Origin: Sphingomonas sp.
Lineage (GTDB): Bacteria; Pseudomonadota; Alphaproteobacteria; Sphingomonadales; Sphingomonadaceae
Reading direction: 5' to 3'
DNA: 32,072 nt
Assembly: GCA_002707985.1 (NCBI GenBank)
Contig: PAOI01000061.1
Location: 1-32,072 of the forward strand
The notes beneath the pieces were generated by a model, which saw only the letters and a program-made list of their open reading frames with translations, had not been told where the DNA came from and made no database searches. The number at the start of each line of letters is the position of its first letter. The stretch's first letter is position 1. Of the stretch, positions 21,886 to 30,050 are shown piece after piece. The translations under genes were made by a program, and so were the position numbers.

Positions 21886-24171
21886 ATGGCAAACCGACGC
21901 GACAAGGGCCGGATCGGCGAATATCGCAGCCCGGTCGGCGGATGGGGTTCGGTGCGCGGGATTACCAGCATCGCCGCCAGCGAGCGGCCCTCTGTCGACG
22001 CACTCGATACGCTCCGTCGCCAGAACAAGCCCGGCGGCTTCATGTGCACGTCCTGTGCCTGGCCCAAACCCGCGCACCCGCATGGATTCGAGTTTTGCGA
22101 GAACGGCGCGAAGGCGACATTCTGGGAACTGACCAGCCGCCGCTGCACGCCCGATTTCTTCGCCAGCCACACGGTTACCGAACTGCGCGACTGGAGCGAC
22201 TATGACCTTGAGCAGACCGGTCGCCTCACCCATCCGATGCGCTATGACGCGGCAAGCGACAAATATGTGCCGGTCGGCTGGAACGAAGCCTTTGCCCGGA
22301 TCGGCAGCGAGCTGGAGGCGCTCGATCCCAAATCGACGATCTTCTACGCTTCGGGCCGCGCGAGCCTTGAAACCAGCTATCTCTACGCGCTGTTCGCCCG
22401 GCTCTATGGGCACAACAATCTGCCCGACAGTTCGAACATGTGCCACGAAACCACGTCGGTTGGGCTGCGCAAGGTTACCGGATCGCCGGTGGGCACCTGT
22501 ACGCTCGAAGATTTCGATTCCTGCGACGCGATGTTCTTTTTCGGTCAGAATACCGGGACGAACAGCCCGCGTTTCCTCCACCCGCTGCAACAGGCCGCCA
22601 AGCGCGGATGCCGGATCGTCACCTTCAATCCGATCCGCGAAAAAGGGCTGATCGCGTTTCGCAATCCGCAGAACCCGGTGGAGATGCTGACAGGCGGCAA
22701 GACCGACATTTCCGAACTCTATTTCCAGCCGCGCCCCGGCGGCGACACTGCAGTGCTGATGGGCCTGTGCAAACATGTGCTCGCCGCCGACGAAGAACGC
22801 CGGGCGAGCGGCGGCGCTCCGATTCTCGACACCGAATTCCTCGATACCCATTGTCAGGGATTCGAGGCGTTCCGAGCGCAGGTGGAAGCCACCAGCTGGG
22901 AGGATATCGAAACCGAATCGGGCCTGACTCGCGAAGGGCTGAAGGCCGCTGCCGATGTCTATTGCGCGGCGAAGCGGGTTATCGGCGTCTATGGCATGGG
23001 CGTGACGCAGCATGTCCGTGGCTTTGAAACCATCGGCATGTTCGTCAATCTGCTCGCGCTGCGCGGCAATATCGGGCGCGAGGGTGCGGGTATCTCGCCG
23101 GTGCGCGGGCACAGCAATGTGCAGGGCCAGCGCACCGTGGGTATTTCCGAAAAGCCGGAACTTGTGCCCTATGACAAGCTCCGGCAGCTCTTCGGATTTG
23201 AACCACCCGCCGAAGAAGGCATGGCGACCGTGGCGGCGTGCGAAGGCATTATCGCGGGCAAGGTGCATGCCTTTATCGGGCTGGGCGGCAATTTCCTGCG
23301 CGCCATTCCCGAAACCGCAATGATGGAAGCCGCCTGGCCGAACATGCAACTGACCGTCCAGATCGCGACCAAGCTCAACCGCAGCCATCTAATCAACGGG
23401 AAGAGCGCGTGGCTCCTCCCCTGCCTTGGTCGTTCCGAAGAGGATATGCAGGAAAGCGGTCCCCAGATCGTGACGGTGGAGGATAGCACCAGCTGCATCC
23501 ACGGTTCGGTCGGCAAGGCGAAACCGGCCAGCAAATTCCTGAAATCCGAACTCGCGATCGTCGCCGGCATCGCCAAGGCAACGCTGCCGCAAAAGGACGA
23601 AGTCACCTGGGACGCATGGACCGCCGATTACGGCAAGGTCCGCGACCTGATCGAAGCGACTTACCCCGACAAATTCGCCAACTTCAATGACCGCCTGTTC
23701 ACGCCCGGCGGATTCAACAAAGGCATTCCCGCCCGCGACCGCATCTGGAACACCGCCAGCGGCAAACTGGAATTCACCGTTGCCGAAGCGCTCAACAGCT
23801 GCGGCTTCGATGATGCCCCAGGTCGCTACCGGCTGATGACGCTGCGTTCGAACGATCAGTTCAACACCACCATCTATGGCTATTCGGACCGTCTGCGCGG
23901 GATCGAAGGCACGCGCGACGTCCTGCTGATGAGCCAGGAGGAGATCGACAAAGCCGGGCTGACAGCGGGTCAGGTCGTATCGCTCGTCAGCGATGCCGAA
24001 GACGGAGTTCATCGCGAAGTCAGCGGGCTGACCGTGACGCCCTTCAGTCTGCCGCACGGATGCGTTGCGGGCTATTACCCCGAACTCAATCCGCTGATGC
24101 CGCTGTCGCACCATGACAAGCTGGCGCAAACGCCTGCCGCGAAATCGGTTCCGGTGCGGATTGTGAGCTAG
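21886..24171 (+). CDS. YdeP/FdhF-like molybdopterin oxidoreductase
   Basis: A 761-residue protein of the molybdopterin oxidoreductase superfamily, YdeP branch. The N-terminus holds GGFMCTSCAWPKP, the CxxC-AWP motif typical of YdeP in place of the four-Cys [4Fe-4S] motif of formate dehydrogenases. Cofactor-domain signatures follow: YLYALFARLYGHNNLPDSSNMCHETT, FFFGQNTGTNSPRFLHPL, GNIGREGAGISPVRGHSNVQG. The C-terminal molybdopterin-dinucleotide-binding part contains LRSNDQFNTTIYGYSDRLRGI. E. coli YdeP is linked to acid resistance; the substrate of this branch is unknown. No electron-transfer subunit is adjacent. Its stop overlaps that of the convergent PilZ gene by sharing CTAG. Confidence 0.88.
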   Translation: MANRRDKGRIGEYRSPVGGWGSVRGITSIAASERPSVDALDTLRRQNKPGGFMCTSCAWPKPAHPHGFEFCENGAKATFWELTSRRCTPDFFASHTVTELRDWSDYDLEQTGRLTHPMRYDAASDKYVPVGWNEAFARIGSELEALDPKSTIFYASGRASLETSYLYALFARLYGHNNLPDSSNMCHETTSVGLRKVTGSPVGTCTLEDFDSCDAMFFFGQNTGTNSPRFLHPLQQAAKRGCRIVTFNPIREKGLIAFRNPQNPVEMLTGGKTDISELYFQPRPGGDTAVLMGLCKHVLAADEERRASGGAPILDTEFLDTHCQGFEAFRAQVEATSWEDIETESGLTREGLKAAADVYCAAKRVIGVYGMGVTQHVRGFETIGMFVNLLALRGNIGREGAGISPVRGHSNVQGQRTVGISEKPELVPYDKLRQLFGFEPPAEEGMATVAACEGIIAGKVHAFIGLGGNFLRAIPETAMMEAAWPNMQLTVQIATKLNRSHLINGKSAWLLPCLGRSEEDMQESGPQIVTVEDSTSCIHGSVGKAKPASKFLKSELAIVAGIAKATLPQKDEVTWDAWTADYGKVRDLIEATYPDKFANFNDRLFTPGGFNKGIPARDRIWNTASGKLEFTVAEALNSCGFDDAPGRYRLMTLRSNDQFNTTIYGYSDRLRGIEGTRDVLLMSQEEIDKAGLTAGQVVSLVSDAEDGVHREVSGLTVTPFSLPHGCVAGYYPELNPLMPLSHHDKLAQTPAAKSVPVRIVS

Positions 24172-24800
24172 GCAGTCGCGGCGAGGCGCAGGCCCAGCGG
24201 CTGACGGCGCGTCGCCCATTCGGCGAGTGTCGCGAAGGCGATCGGCCGGAAGAATCCGATTTCGGCCATGCCGTCACCTTCCCAAACGATGTGGCCCCGA
24301 TGGGGTTCGAGCCCTTCGATCTGGAGGAAGACATCGTCATGACGCGGCAGCGCCGGCCATTCGAACCGCGCGCCGGTCGTGCCCACGCCATGCACCGTCA
24401 CCACTGCGCTTTCGTGCGGCGCACGTAACAGGCCGCTCGCGCTGATGTCGAGCACGGGGAAGCGCAGCCGCTCCAGCGCCGTCGACGCAACGAACGGCAG
24501 ATGCAATATGTCGGCAACATCGATTTCGCGCGTGAACTGCACGCCGATATGGGGGGTATCGGCCCACACCACCGTGCCTTCGATCCGCTTGCCGCTCGTC
24601 AGTTCCGCCGTGATCAGGGTACCGATAGGGACCGGCTCATAAACCTGGGCCTTAAGACCGCCGGACGACAGATTCTTGACCAGCATCAGGCGCTGGACGT
24701 CGCCGATGCACATCCGCGCTGTTCGATAGACGGTGAGATGCCGCGAAGCGGCGCGCCGTTCGGAAACGACATCGTGCGGGCGATCAATACCTTGATCCAT
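24168..24800 (-). CDS. Double PilZ-domain protein
   Basis: A 210-residue soluble protein. The N-terminal PilZ domain (about residues 12-100) has both c-di-GMP motifs: RAASR (RxxxR) and NLSSGG (NxSxxG), then strands including GTVVWAD and IGVQFTR. The C-terminal part (about 112-200) repeats the layout (LDISASGLL, GHIVWEGDGMAEIGFF) without the RxxxR motif, so it is probably a degenerate second PilZ domain. It likely acts as a c-di-GMP effector, possibly on motility or envelope functions, and would respond to enzymes such as the GGDEF-EAL protein at 14960. AGGGGAG before the ATG is a strong ribosome site. A GCCGATAA octamer lies 87 bases upstream. Confidence 0.82.
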   Translation of the reverse strand: MDQGIDRPHDVVSERRAASRHLTVYRTARMCIGDVQRLMLVKNLSSGGLKAQVYEPVPIGTLITAELTSGKRIEGTVVWADTPHIGVQFTREIDVADILHLPFVASTALERLRFPVLDISASGLLRAPHESAVVTVHGVGTTGARFEWPALPRHDDVFLQIEGLEPHRGHIVWEGDGMAEIGFFRPIAFATLAEWATRRQPLGLRLAATA

Positions 24801-25172
24801 ACTCGCTCCCCTCGCACTGCGCCAAAACAGGTGCAGCGTTAAACTGACCTCTGGCGACCTCGGCTTATTTTTTTGATTGCCGGTCTTTATCGGCGTTCAA
24901 TCGTTAAAAAACGCTTAAATCGCAATATAACGCCGTGATTTTACAATCGGATCAAGAAAATCCGCAGGAATTTCGACGCGTTGTATAAATTGGCCAAAAC
25001 ATAAACGACGGATGCTCAGCCAGGTGCCGTGCGCGCTGATGCCGGTTTATTATTTTATTTCACAAGCGCAGTTTACAGACGTGTGAATAAACACCCGAGC
25101 GCCAATAGCGACAGGATGGAGCGGCATTTGGGAAAACAGACTCTCTGGCGAGGGAGAACGCGCGATGGCGTC
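24801..25172. other. AT-rich intergenic region between the PilZ gene and tRNA-Gln
   Basis: 372 bases without a supported gene. The part nearest the PilZ gene is A/T-rich (for example the Ts at 24867-24874 and CGTT-N4-AACG around 24903) and presumably holds its promoter. Near 25070 a 5-base inverted repeat GTTTA-N12-TAAAC is present. Downstream of the tRNA on the minus strand only a weak hairpin near 25145 followed by TCTGTTTT could end transcription. No integrase, direct repeat of the tRNA end or small ORF with a ribosome site was found. Confidence 0.5.
24887..24894 (-). promoter_or_regulatory. GCCGATAA octamer upstream of the PilZ gene (possible sigma-28 -10)
   Basis: On the minus strand GCCGATAA matches the -10 consensus of the flagellar sigma factor FliA exactly. 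The -35 position 11 bases before it reads CGTTTTTT, which fits the consensus TAAAGTTT only in its last three bases; a better TAAG lies too far upstream. A sigma-28 promoter is possible but unproven. Confidence 0.3.
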
Positions 25173-25247
25173 TGGCTGGGGCGGCAGGGATCGAACCTGC
25201 GAATGACGGTACCAAAAACCGTTGCCTTACCACTTGGCTACGCCCCA
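25173..25247 (-). tRNA. tRNA-Gln (anticodon UUG)
   Basis: The minus strand folds as a 75-base tRNA with encoded CCA. The acceptor stem TGGGGCG pairs with CGCCCCA. The anticodon stem ACGGT/ACCGT holds loop TTTTGGT with anticodon TTG. The T arm contains GGTTCGAACC. The first base T/U and discriminator G are normal for tRNA-Gln. The UUG anticodon reads CAA and, by wobble, CAG. Confidence 0.95.
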
Positions 25248-25280
25248 GCAGGCGTCGCCCGACATGCGGGCGGGTGAGCG

Positions 25281-25308
25281 CTTATAATCGTCTGGCGCGA
25301 CGATGGAA
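25281..25308 (-). promoter_or_regulatory. Probable tRNA-Gln promoter
   Basis: On the minus strand TTCCAT (25308-25303), 16 bases, then TATAAG (25286-25281). This would start transcription near 25273, about 26 bases before the mature tRNA. The -10 is good, the -35 only fair. Confidence 0.4.
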
Positions 25309-25335
25309 GGGGCGGAATTCCCCTTTTGGGCTGGT

Positions 25336-26433
25336 TCAGTCGAGCCGTTCGAGCCAGCCATGCGGATCGGGCGCCTCACCGCGCTGAATCCCGACCAGTT
25401 GCCCGCGCAACTGCTCGGTCAGCATCCCCGGTCCGCGATTGCCGATACCGAATTCGAAACCGTCGCCCTTCACCGTGCCGACCGGCGTGACCACCGCTGC
25501 GGTCCCGCAGGCAAAGGTTTCGCGCAGCTTGCCGCTTTGGGCGTCGTCCCGCCATTGATCGAGCGAATAGGGCTCTTCACGCACGGTGATGCCGGCGTCC
25601 TTTGCCAGGGTGAGGATCGAATCGCGCGTGATGCCGGGAAGGATCGTTCCGCCGAGCGGCGGCGTGACCATCGATCCGTCTTCGAACACGAAGAACAGGT
25701 TCATTCCGCCCAGTTCCTCCACATATTTGCGTTCGGCTGCGTCGAGAAACACGACCTGATCGCATCCCTCGCGGATCGCTTCGGCCTGCGCGACCAGGCT
25801 GGCGGCGTAATTGCCGCCGCATTTGGCCGCACCGGTGCCGCCGGGCGCGGCACGCGTATAGTCTTCGGAAACCCAGAGCGTGACCGAGGGCGCGCCGCCC
25901 TTGAAATAGGCACCCGCAGGCGAAGCGATGACCATGTAGAGATATTCCGAAGCGGGCTTCACGCCCAGAAACACTTCGCTCGCGAACATGAAGGGGCGAA
26001 TATAGAGCGCCCCCCCTTCCATCGCCGGAATCCAGTTTTTGTCGGCGCGCACCAGCGCACGGATCGATTCGAGAAACAACTCCTCGGGCAGCGGGGCCAT
26101 TGCCATCCGCTCGGCAGATTCGCGAAAGCGGCGCGCATTGGCTTCGGGCCGGAACAGAGCGGTGCCTCCGTCGGGAAGGCGATAGGCCTTCATCCCTTCG
26201 AAAATTTCCTGGGCATAGTGAAGGACAGCACAGGCAGGATCCATCTGGATCGGGCCGCGCGGCATGATGCGCGCGTCGTGCCAGCCGCGATCGGTCGAGT
26301 AGCGGATCATCGCCATATGATCGGTAAAGACCTTCCCGAAGCCGGGATCGGCCAGAATCGCCTCACGCTCGCTCACCGGTACCGGACTGCCATGCGCCTC
26401 GAACCGGAAGTCGAGAAGAGAGGCATCGGACAT
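25336..26433 (-). CDS. ilvE: Branched-chain amino acid aminotransferase IlvE
   Basis: A 365-residue fold-type IV PLP enzyme of the BCAT type 2 group. Key segments are LHYAQEIFEGMKAYR, LYIRPFMFASEVFLGV, the PLP-lysine context GAAKCGGNYAAS, the CDQVVFLDAAERKYVEELGGMN stretch, and TFACGTAAVVTPVG near the C-terminus. It catalyses the last step of Leu, Ile and Val synthesis and the first step of their breakdown. Length and motifs are complete. GGAG stands 8 bases before the ATG. It diverges from the MarR-family gene across 92 bases, so mutual regulation is possible. Confidence 0.93.
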   Translation of the reverse strand: MSDASLLDFRFEAHGSPVPVSEREAILADPGFGKVFTDHMAMIRYSTDRGWHDARIMPRGPIQMDPACAVLHYAQEIFEGMKAYRLPDGGTALFRPEANARRFRESAERMAMAPLPEELFLESIRALVRADKNWIPAMEGGALYIRPFMFASEVFLGVKPASEYLYMVIASPAGAYFKGGAPSVTLWVSEDYTRAAPGGTGAAKCGGNYAASLVAQAEAIREGCDQVVFLDAAERKYVEELGGMNLFFVFEDGSMVTPPLGGTILPGITRDSILTLAKDAGITVREEPYSLDQWRDDAQSGKLRETFACGTAAVVTPVGTVKGDGFEFGIGNRGPGMLTEQLRGQLVGIQRGEAPDPHGWLERLD

Positions 26434-26525
26434 CGAAACGGCTCCGCAAAACTGGGCATTCCGCGATACGGAATGGCGCGCTGAAAACTTGCGCGAAACT
26501 AGGCGCGGTGGCAGGATCGGTCAAC

Positions 26526-27023
26526 ATGGCTGCCCCAATTCCCGCATCACCGCTTTTCCTGCGTGAGCCCGAGATTCGGCGCGGCGTGGAACTGCTCTAT
26601 TTCGGCTATAGCCACCTCACCCGTTCGATCGACGAACAGCTTTCGAAACAGGGGCTTGGCCGCGCCCATCATCGCGCGCTCTACTTCATTGCGCGCAAGC
26701 CGGGCCTGTCGGTGAGCGAACTTCTGGCGCTGCTGGCGATCACCAAACAATCGCTCGGGCGCGTGCTGGGCGATCTTTCCGATCGCGAGCTGGTCGAAAC
26801 CAGAACCGATCCCAAGGATCGGCGCCGCCGGATGCTGACGCTGACCGAAAGCGGAGCGGCGCTCGAGGCGGACCTGTTCGAAGCACTGCGCCGCCGGCTT
26901 TCCACGGCCTATTCCGAAGCAGGCCAGGAAGCGGTCGGCGGGTTTTGGGCTGTACTCGAGGAACTGATCCCGCTTTCGGAGCGCGGCCGTATCCAGAAAT
27001 TGCGCGAAGGCGACCGGAGCTAG
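26526..27023 (+). CDS. MarR-family transcriptional regulator
   Basis: A 165-residue winged-helix protein. Dimer helices flank the DNA-binding core: LGRAHHRALYFIARKPGLSVSELLALLAI, the recognition helix TKQSLGRVLGDLSDRELV, and the wing ETRTDPKDRRRRMLTLTESG. ATG 26526 is preferred since GCAGGA stands 9 bases before it; an upstream GTG (26508) would overlap that site. Divergent placement next to ilvE recalls PetP-type MarR regulators of alphaproteobacteria. The effector is unknown. Confidence 0.85.
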   Translation: MAAPIPASPLFLREPEIRRGVELLYFGYSHLTRSIDEQLSKQGLGRAHHRALYFIARKPGLSVSELLALLAITKQSLGRVLGDLSDRELVETRTDPKDRRRRMLTLTESGAALEADLFEALRRRLSTAYSEAGQEAVGGFWAVLEELIPLSERGRIQKLREGDRS

Positions 27024-27053
27024 ACCCGGCAGCCTTTCGGGCGCATCCGGAGT

Positions 27054-27653
27054 TCAGGCGACCTTGAACCCTTCCTTGTTCATCGCAAAGGCCAGCTTCT
27101 TGTTCTTCTCTTCGGAAAGCTGGCCATAAAGCCGCGGGAACAGGTCGGTCTCTTCCTCGGTGATGTGCTTTTCCAGATCGGCGCGGAACTGACGCAGCTT
27201 TTCCAGCCATTCGGGCGCCGCATAGGGCATCGTCTCCAGCTCGTAGAGATATTGCTTCACATAGCCATGTTCGCGCGTCAGCTGATCAGCCTCTTCGGCC
27301 ATGCCCGCTTCGCGCAGTGCCGGGTAGATGACATTGCCTTCCTCGACGTCATGTTTGGCAAGCGCATGTTTGAGCTGCGCAAGATGCAGGCTGCGCCGCG
27401 TGGTCGCACGGTCGTCCGTGTTTTCGATAAGGTCGAACAGCTTGAGCACGGCCAGATGCTCCTTGTGCAGCGCCTGAACCCAGTCTTCGGACAGCGCCGA
27501 AGGCGCCTGCACCGCCGCCTTCCGGCCCAGCATCGCCAGCAGGCCAAGTGCAGCGCCGCCGGCCGCGGCCGCTCCGATCAGGCCCAGATGTCGGCTGGCT
27601 CCCGCCTTGCCGGTAAAACGTCCCTTGCTGTCGCGTTCCATTGTCGTCGCCAT
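27054..27653 (-). CDS. Membrane-anchored hemerythrin-domain protein
   Basis: A 199-residue protein. A polar start (GRFTGKAG) is followed by a Gly/Ala-rich hydrophobic segment (about residues 22-43), then a four-helix hemerythrin-like domain (about 55-175). Likely di-iron ligands are H66 (in LHKEHL), H101 and E105 (HxxxE in AKHDVEEG), H129 (REHGYV), and H153 and E157 (EKHITEEETD). Such domains bind O2 or NO or handle iron; the function here is unassigned. AGGAGGG six bases before the ATG gives a strong start. It is convergent with the MarR gene (30-base gap). Confidence 0.82.
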   Translation of the reverse strand: MATTMERDSKGRFTGKAGASRHLGLIGAAAAGGAALGLLAMLGRKAAVQAPSALSEDWVQALHKEHLAVLKLFDLIENTDDRATTRRSLHLAQLKHALAKHDVEEGNVIYPALREAGMAEEADQLTREHGYVKQYLYELETMPYAAPEWLEKLRQFRADLEKHITEEETDLFPRLYGQLSEEKNKKLAFAMNKEGFKVA

Positions 27654-27734
27654 GGCTTCCCTCCTGGTTGGAGCACGTCTCTATAACCGACGGCGCGAGC
27701 CGTCGTTCCGCTCGGAGGGGTTGGAAGAATGCGG

Positions 27735-28568
27735 TCAGCCGCGCGCGGCGGCCGCCAGTTCCTGATTGCGCCTGGTCGCTGCAGCCAGTGTCGCGGCCAT
27801 CAGCTTCTGAATCGCCTGATCCGCATCGAGCACATTCAGCCCCTCGCGCGTCGATCCGCCGGGGCTCGCCACCTTGTCGGCCAGTTCGCCGGGGGTTTCG
27901 TCGGCATTGGCCGCCAGAGTTGCGGAACCCTCCACCGTAGCGGTTGCCATGCGCAGCGCCTGATCCTCGGGCAGGCCAAGCGACCTGGCACCTTCGGCAA
28001 GCGCGTCGATCACGCGATAGACGAAACCGGGGCCGCTGCCCGCCAGCGCTGTAACGACATCCAACAATTGTTCATTGTCGATCCATTCGACCAGACCCAG
28101 CGGCTCCATCAGCGCCGAAACCTTGTCGCGCAGCACGGCATCGGCATCGCTGCTGTAGAGGCCGGCCACGCCCTTGCCGATCGCGACCGGCAGGTTCGGC
28201 ATCAGCCGCACCACCGCATCGGCATCGAAACGTCGCGCCAGCGCCGATTCCTCGACACCCGCCAGAATGGAAATCAGCAGCGGCAATTTTCCGCCGCGAT
28301 CGACATCGGTATAGAGCGGCGCAACCTTGTCGAGCATCTGCGGCTTTACGCCCAGCAACATCGCTTCCGGCCAGCCCGCGGGCGGCTCGGCAACATGCGT
28401 AATCCCGGCCGGCAGTTTCGGCTCGCCCGGATCGATTACCGTGAAAATGGCCGGGTCCATGCCGGCATCGACCCATCGGCGCAGGATCGCGCCGGCCATA
28501 TTGCCGCAACCAATCAGCCAGATGGACTTGGGAAGTTCGGGGTTCGTTGCGTTTCCGCTCTCGGTCAT
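27735..28568 (-). CDS. proC: Pyrroline-5-carboxylate reductase ProC
   Basis: A 277-residue enzyme of proline synthesis, reducing pyrroline-5-carboxylate with NAD(P)H. The N-terminal Rossmann motif is IWLIGCGNMAGAIL. SILAGVEESAL and VVRLMPNLPVAIGKGVAGLY follow. The C-terminal dimerisation domain has TALAGSGPGFVYRVIDALAEGARSLGL and VASPGGSTREGLNVL. The ATG at 28568 overlaps the stop of the YbjN-like gene as ATGA; longer starts would run into that gene. It ends a minus-strand unit with the YbjN-like gene. Confidence 0.93.
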   Translation of the reverse strand: MTESGNATNPELPKSIWLIGCGNMAGAILRRWVDAGMDPAIFTVIDPGEPKLPAGITHVAEPPAGWPEAMLLGVKPQMLDKVAPLYTDVDRGGKLPLLISILAGVEESALARRFDADAVVRLMPNLPVAIGKGVAGLYSSDADAVLRDKVSALMEPLGLVEWIDNEQLLDVVTALAGSGPGFVYRVIDALAEGARSLGLPEDQALRMATATVEGSATLAANADETPGELADKVASPGGSTREGLNVLDADQAIQKLMAATLAAATRRNQELAAAARG

Positions 28569-29065
28569 GCCTCGCCTTGTGTTTCGATCAATGCAGCTGC
28601 GATTGCCTCGGCCGGGCTCTTGCCGCCCCAAAGAACGAACTGAAACACCGGATAGAAGCGCTCACACTCATCAATGGCGCTCTCGACCAGGAGTTCCGCC
28701 TGAGCGAGAGAAAGTGTCGCTTCGTCCCCGTCGACCATGGCCGCGTGACGGAACAACAGGATGCCGCTCTGCGACCAGAGTTCGAAATGGCCGATCCACA
28801 GCTGCTCGTTGACCAGACCGATGGTTTCATACAGCGCCGCGCGCCGATCATCCGCCACGCGGATGTCCGGAAACGCCAGGAATTGCAGCACGCCGTCATC
28901 CTCGCGCCAGATTGCGCGAAGCTCATAAGGCGCCCAGCTGCCCTTTACCTTGGCGACGATTTCATCGTCGTCGCGCTCATGCTGCCACCCATGCGCGGAG
29001 AAATAGCTCTCCAGCATATCGATGGGCGCAGCGTCGTCGCGGTCGAAATCGGCTTCTTCCAGCAT
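28565..29065 (-). CDS. YbjN-domain protein
   Basis: A 166-residue soluble protein with the YbjN pattern: an N-terminal helix (IDMLESYFSAHGW), strands (IVAKVKGSWAPYELRAIWREDDGVLQFLAFP), and a helical C-terminal half (LYETIGLVNEQLWIGHFEL, AELLVESAIDECERFYPVFQFVLWGG). The fold resembles type III secretion chaperones, and YbjN affects motility and envelope functions in E. coli. In sphingomonads and relatives it is commonly placed next to proC, as here, with a 4-base overlap. GAGGAA precedes the ATG. Confidence 0.8.
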   Translation of the reverse strand: MLEEADFDRDDAAPIDMLESYFSAHGWQHERDDDEIVAKVKGSWAPYELRAIWREDDGVLQFLAFPDIRVADDRRAALYETIGLVNEQLWIGHFELWSQSGILLFRHAAMVDGDEATLSLAQAELLVESAIDECERFYPVFQFVLWGGKSPAEAIAAALIETQGEA

Positions 29066-29170
29066 TCAGTTCCTCTGCGCGGCTGCCATGCTGCACCAAA
29101 GGTGCACGGCGCCGCGATACCGCACAAGCACAGTGTTACTCATATTGTAGAAAAGCTGTGGAAAAGCCGT

Positions 29171-29470
29171 TCAATCCTTGGGGGCGGTTTTCTTCGCACG
29201 CGGCGCGGGTTTTGCCGCAGCAGCCGTTCCCAGCTTTGCCTCCAGATCGGCGATACGCGCTTTCAGCGCATCGGCTTCGTCGCGCGCAGCGGCGGCCATT
29301 TCCTTCACCGCGTCGAATTCCTCGCGGCTGACGAAATCGAGCCCGCCGATCCATTCGCGGGCGCGCTCGCGGGTCGCAGCCTCGCCTTCGCGCACCATGC
29401 CGGCCATGGTTCCGGCGGCTCCGTTCACGAATTTCACGAAGTCGTCGAAAATCCGGTTGTCGCTCTGCAT
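29171..29470 (-). CDS. UbiK/BMFP-like accessory factor
   Basis: A 99-residue protein. An amphipathic N-terminal region (MQSDNRIFDDFVKFVNGAAGTMAGM) is followed by the conserved REEFDAVKEMAAAARDEADALKARIADLEAKL coiled coil, as in the BMFP/YqiC family. A Lys/Ala/Pro-rich tail (KPAPRAKKTAPKD) closes it. UbiK helps aerobic ubiquinone synthesis by binding lipid and UbiJ in gammaproteobacteria; the role in alphaproteobacteria is less certain. GGAGGA four bases before ATG 29470 fixes the start. Confidence 0.75.
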   Translation of the reverse strand: MQSDNRIFDDFVKFVNGAAGTMAGMVREGEAATRERAREWIGGLDFVSREEFDAVKEMAAAARDEADALKARIADLEAKLGTAAAAKPAPRAKKTAPKD

Positions 29471-29498
29471 TCGTTCCTCCAGCGCCTGAATGGCGATA

Positions 29499-30050
29499 TC
29501 ACAGCTGAATCTGGTCGCTCGCAGCCGATGGTACAAGGCTTTCGGCATTGGGATTGAGCTGGTGGATCTGCCACAGCAATGTTCCGGCAAAGCCCAGCCA
29601 CGCCAGATACGGGACCATCAGCAGCGCCGCGCCAATGCGAATCCGCGCAAACAGCAGGATCGTGATCAGCACCGTCAGCAGCAACGCACCGATGACGATC
29701 AGCGCCGGGACCACCTGATGCGCGCCGAAAAACAGCGGCGTCCAGAGCAGGTTCAGCCCCATCTGCACCGCGAACACCACCAGCGCAGGACCGCGCAGCC
29801 GCGATCCCCGCGCATTGATGATCATCGCCAGCGCGAGCCCCATCAGGATGTAGATCGCCGTCCATGCCACCGGGAACACCCATTCCGGGGGCAGGATTTC
29901 CGGCTTTGCGAGCTGGCGATACCAGGCGTTTTCCGAACCGCTCGGCACCAGTCGCGCCGATGCAAAACCCAGCAACAGGATGAAGGGGACGGTGACCACT
30001 GCCCACCGCAGATACGCCAAACGCAACTGACCCTTGGATGCGATTTCCAT
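29499..30050 (-). CDS. tspO: TspO/MBR family protein
   Basis: A 183-residue membrane protein with five predicted helices. The family hallmarks are WYRQLAKPEILPPEWVFPVAWTAIYILMG near helix 2, NLLWTPLFFG in the middle, and ALLMVPYLAWLGFAGTLLW at the end. TspO binds porphyrins and in Rhodobacter modulates photosynthesis-gene expression in response to oxygen. It is somewhat longer than the typical 155-165 residues, with extra residues at both ends. The ATG at 30050 shares one base with the stop of the RND pump gene (TGATG), suggesting coupled translation. It lies upstream of the UbiK-like gene by 28 bases. Confidence 0.88.
   Translation of the reverse strand: MEIASKGQLRLAYLRWAVVTVPFILLLGFASARLVPSGSENAWYRQLAKPEILPPEWVFPVAWTAIYILMGLALAMIINARGSRLRGPALVVFAVQMGLNLLWTPLFFGAHQVVPALIVIGALLLTVLITILLFARIRIGAALLMVPYLAWLGFAGTLLWQIHQLNPNAESLVPSAASDQIQL

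Noticed and set aside
21712-23388. A 656-codon minus-strand frame continuous with the ArsR gene
   Set aside because: The part upstream of 21711 is antisense to the YdeP-like gene; only the last 97 codons encode a recognisable protein.
25173-25247. tRNA-Gln as an integration site for a mobile island
   Set aside because: No integrase, duplicated tRNA end or transposase is visible within the window, and the neighbours look like core genes.
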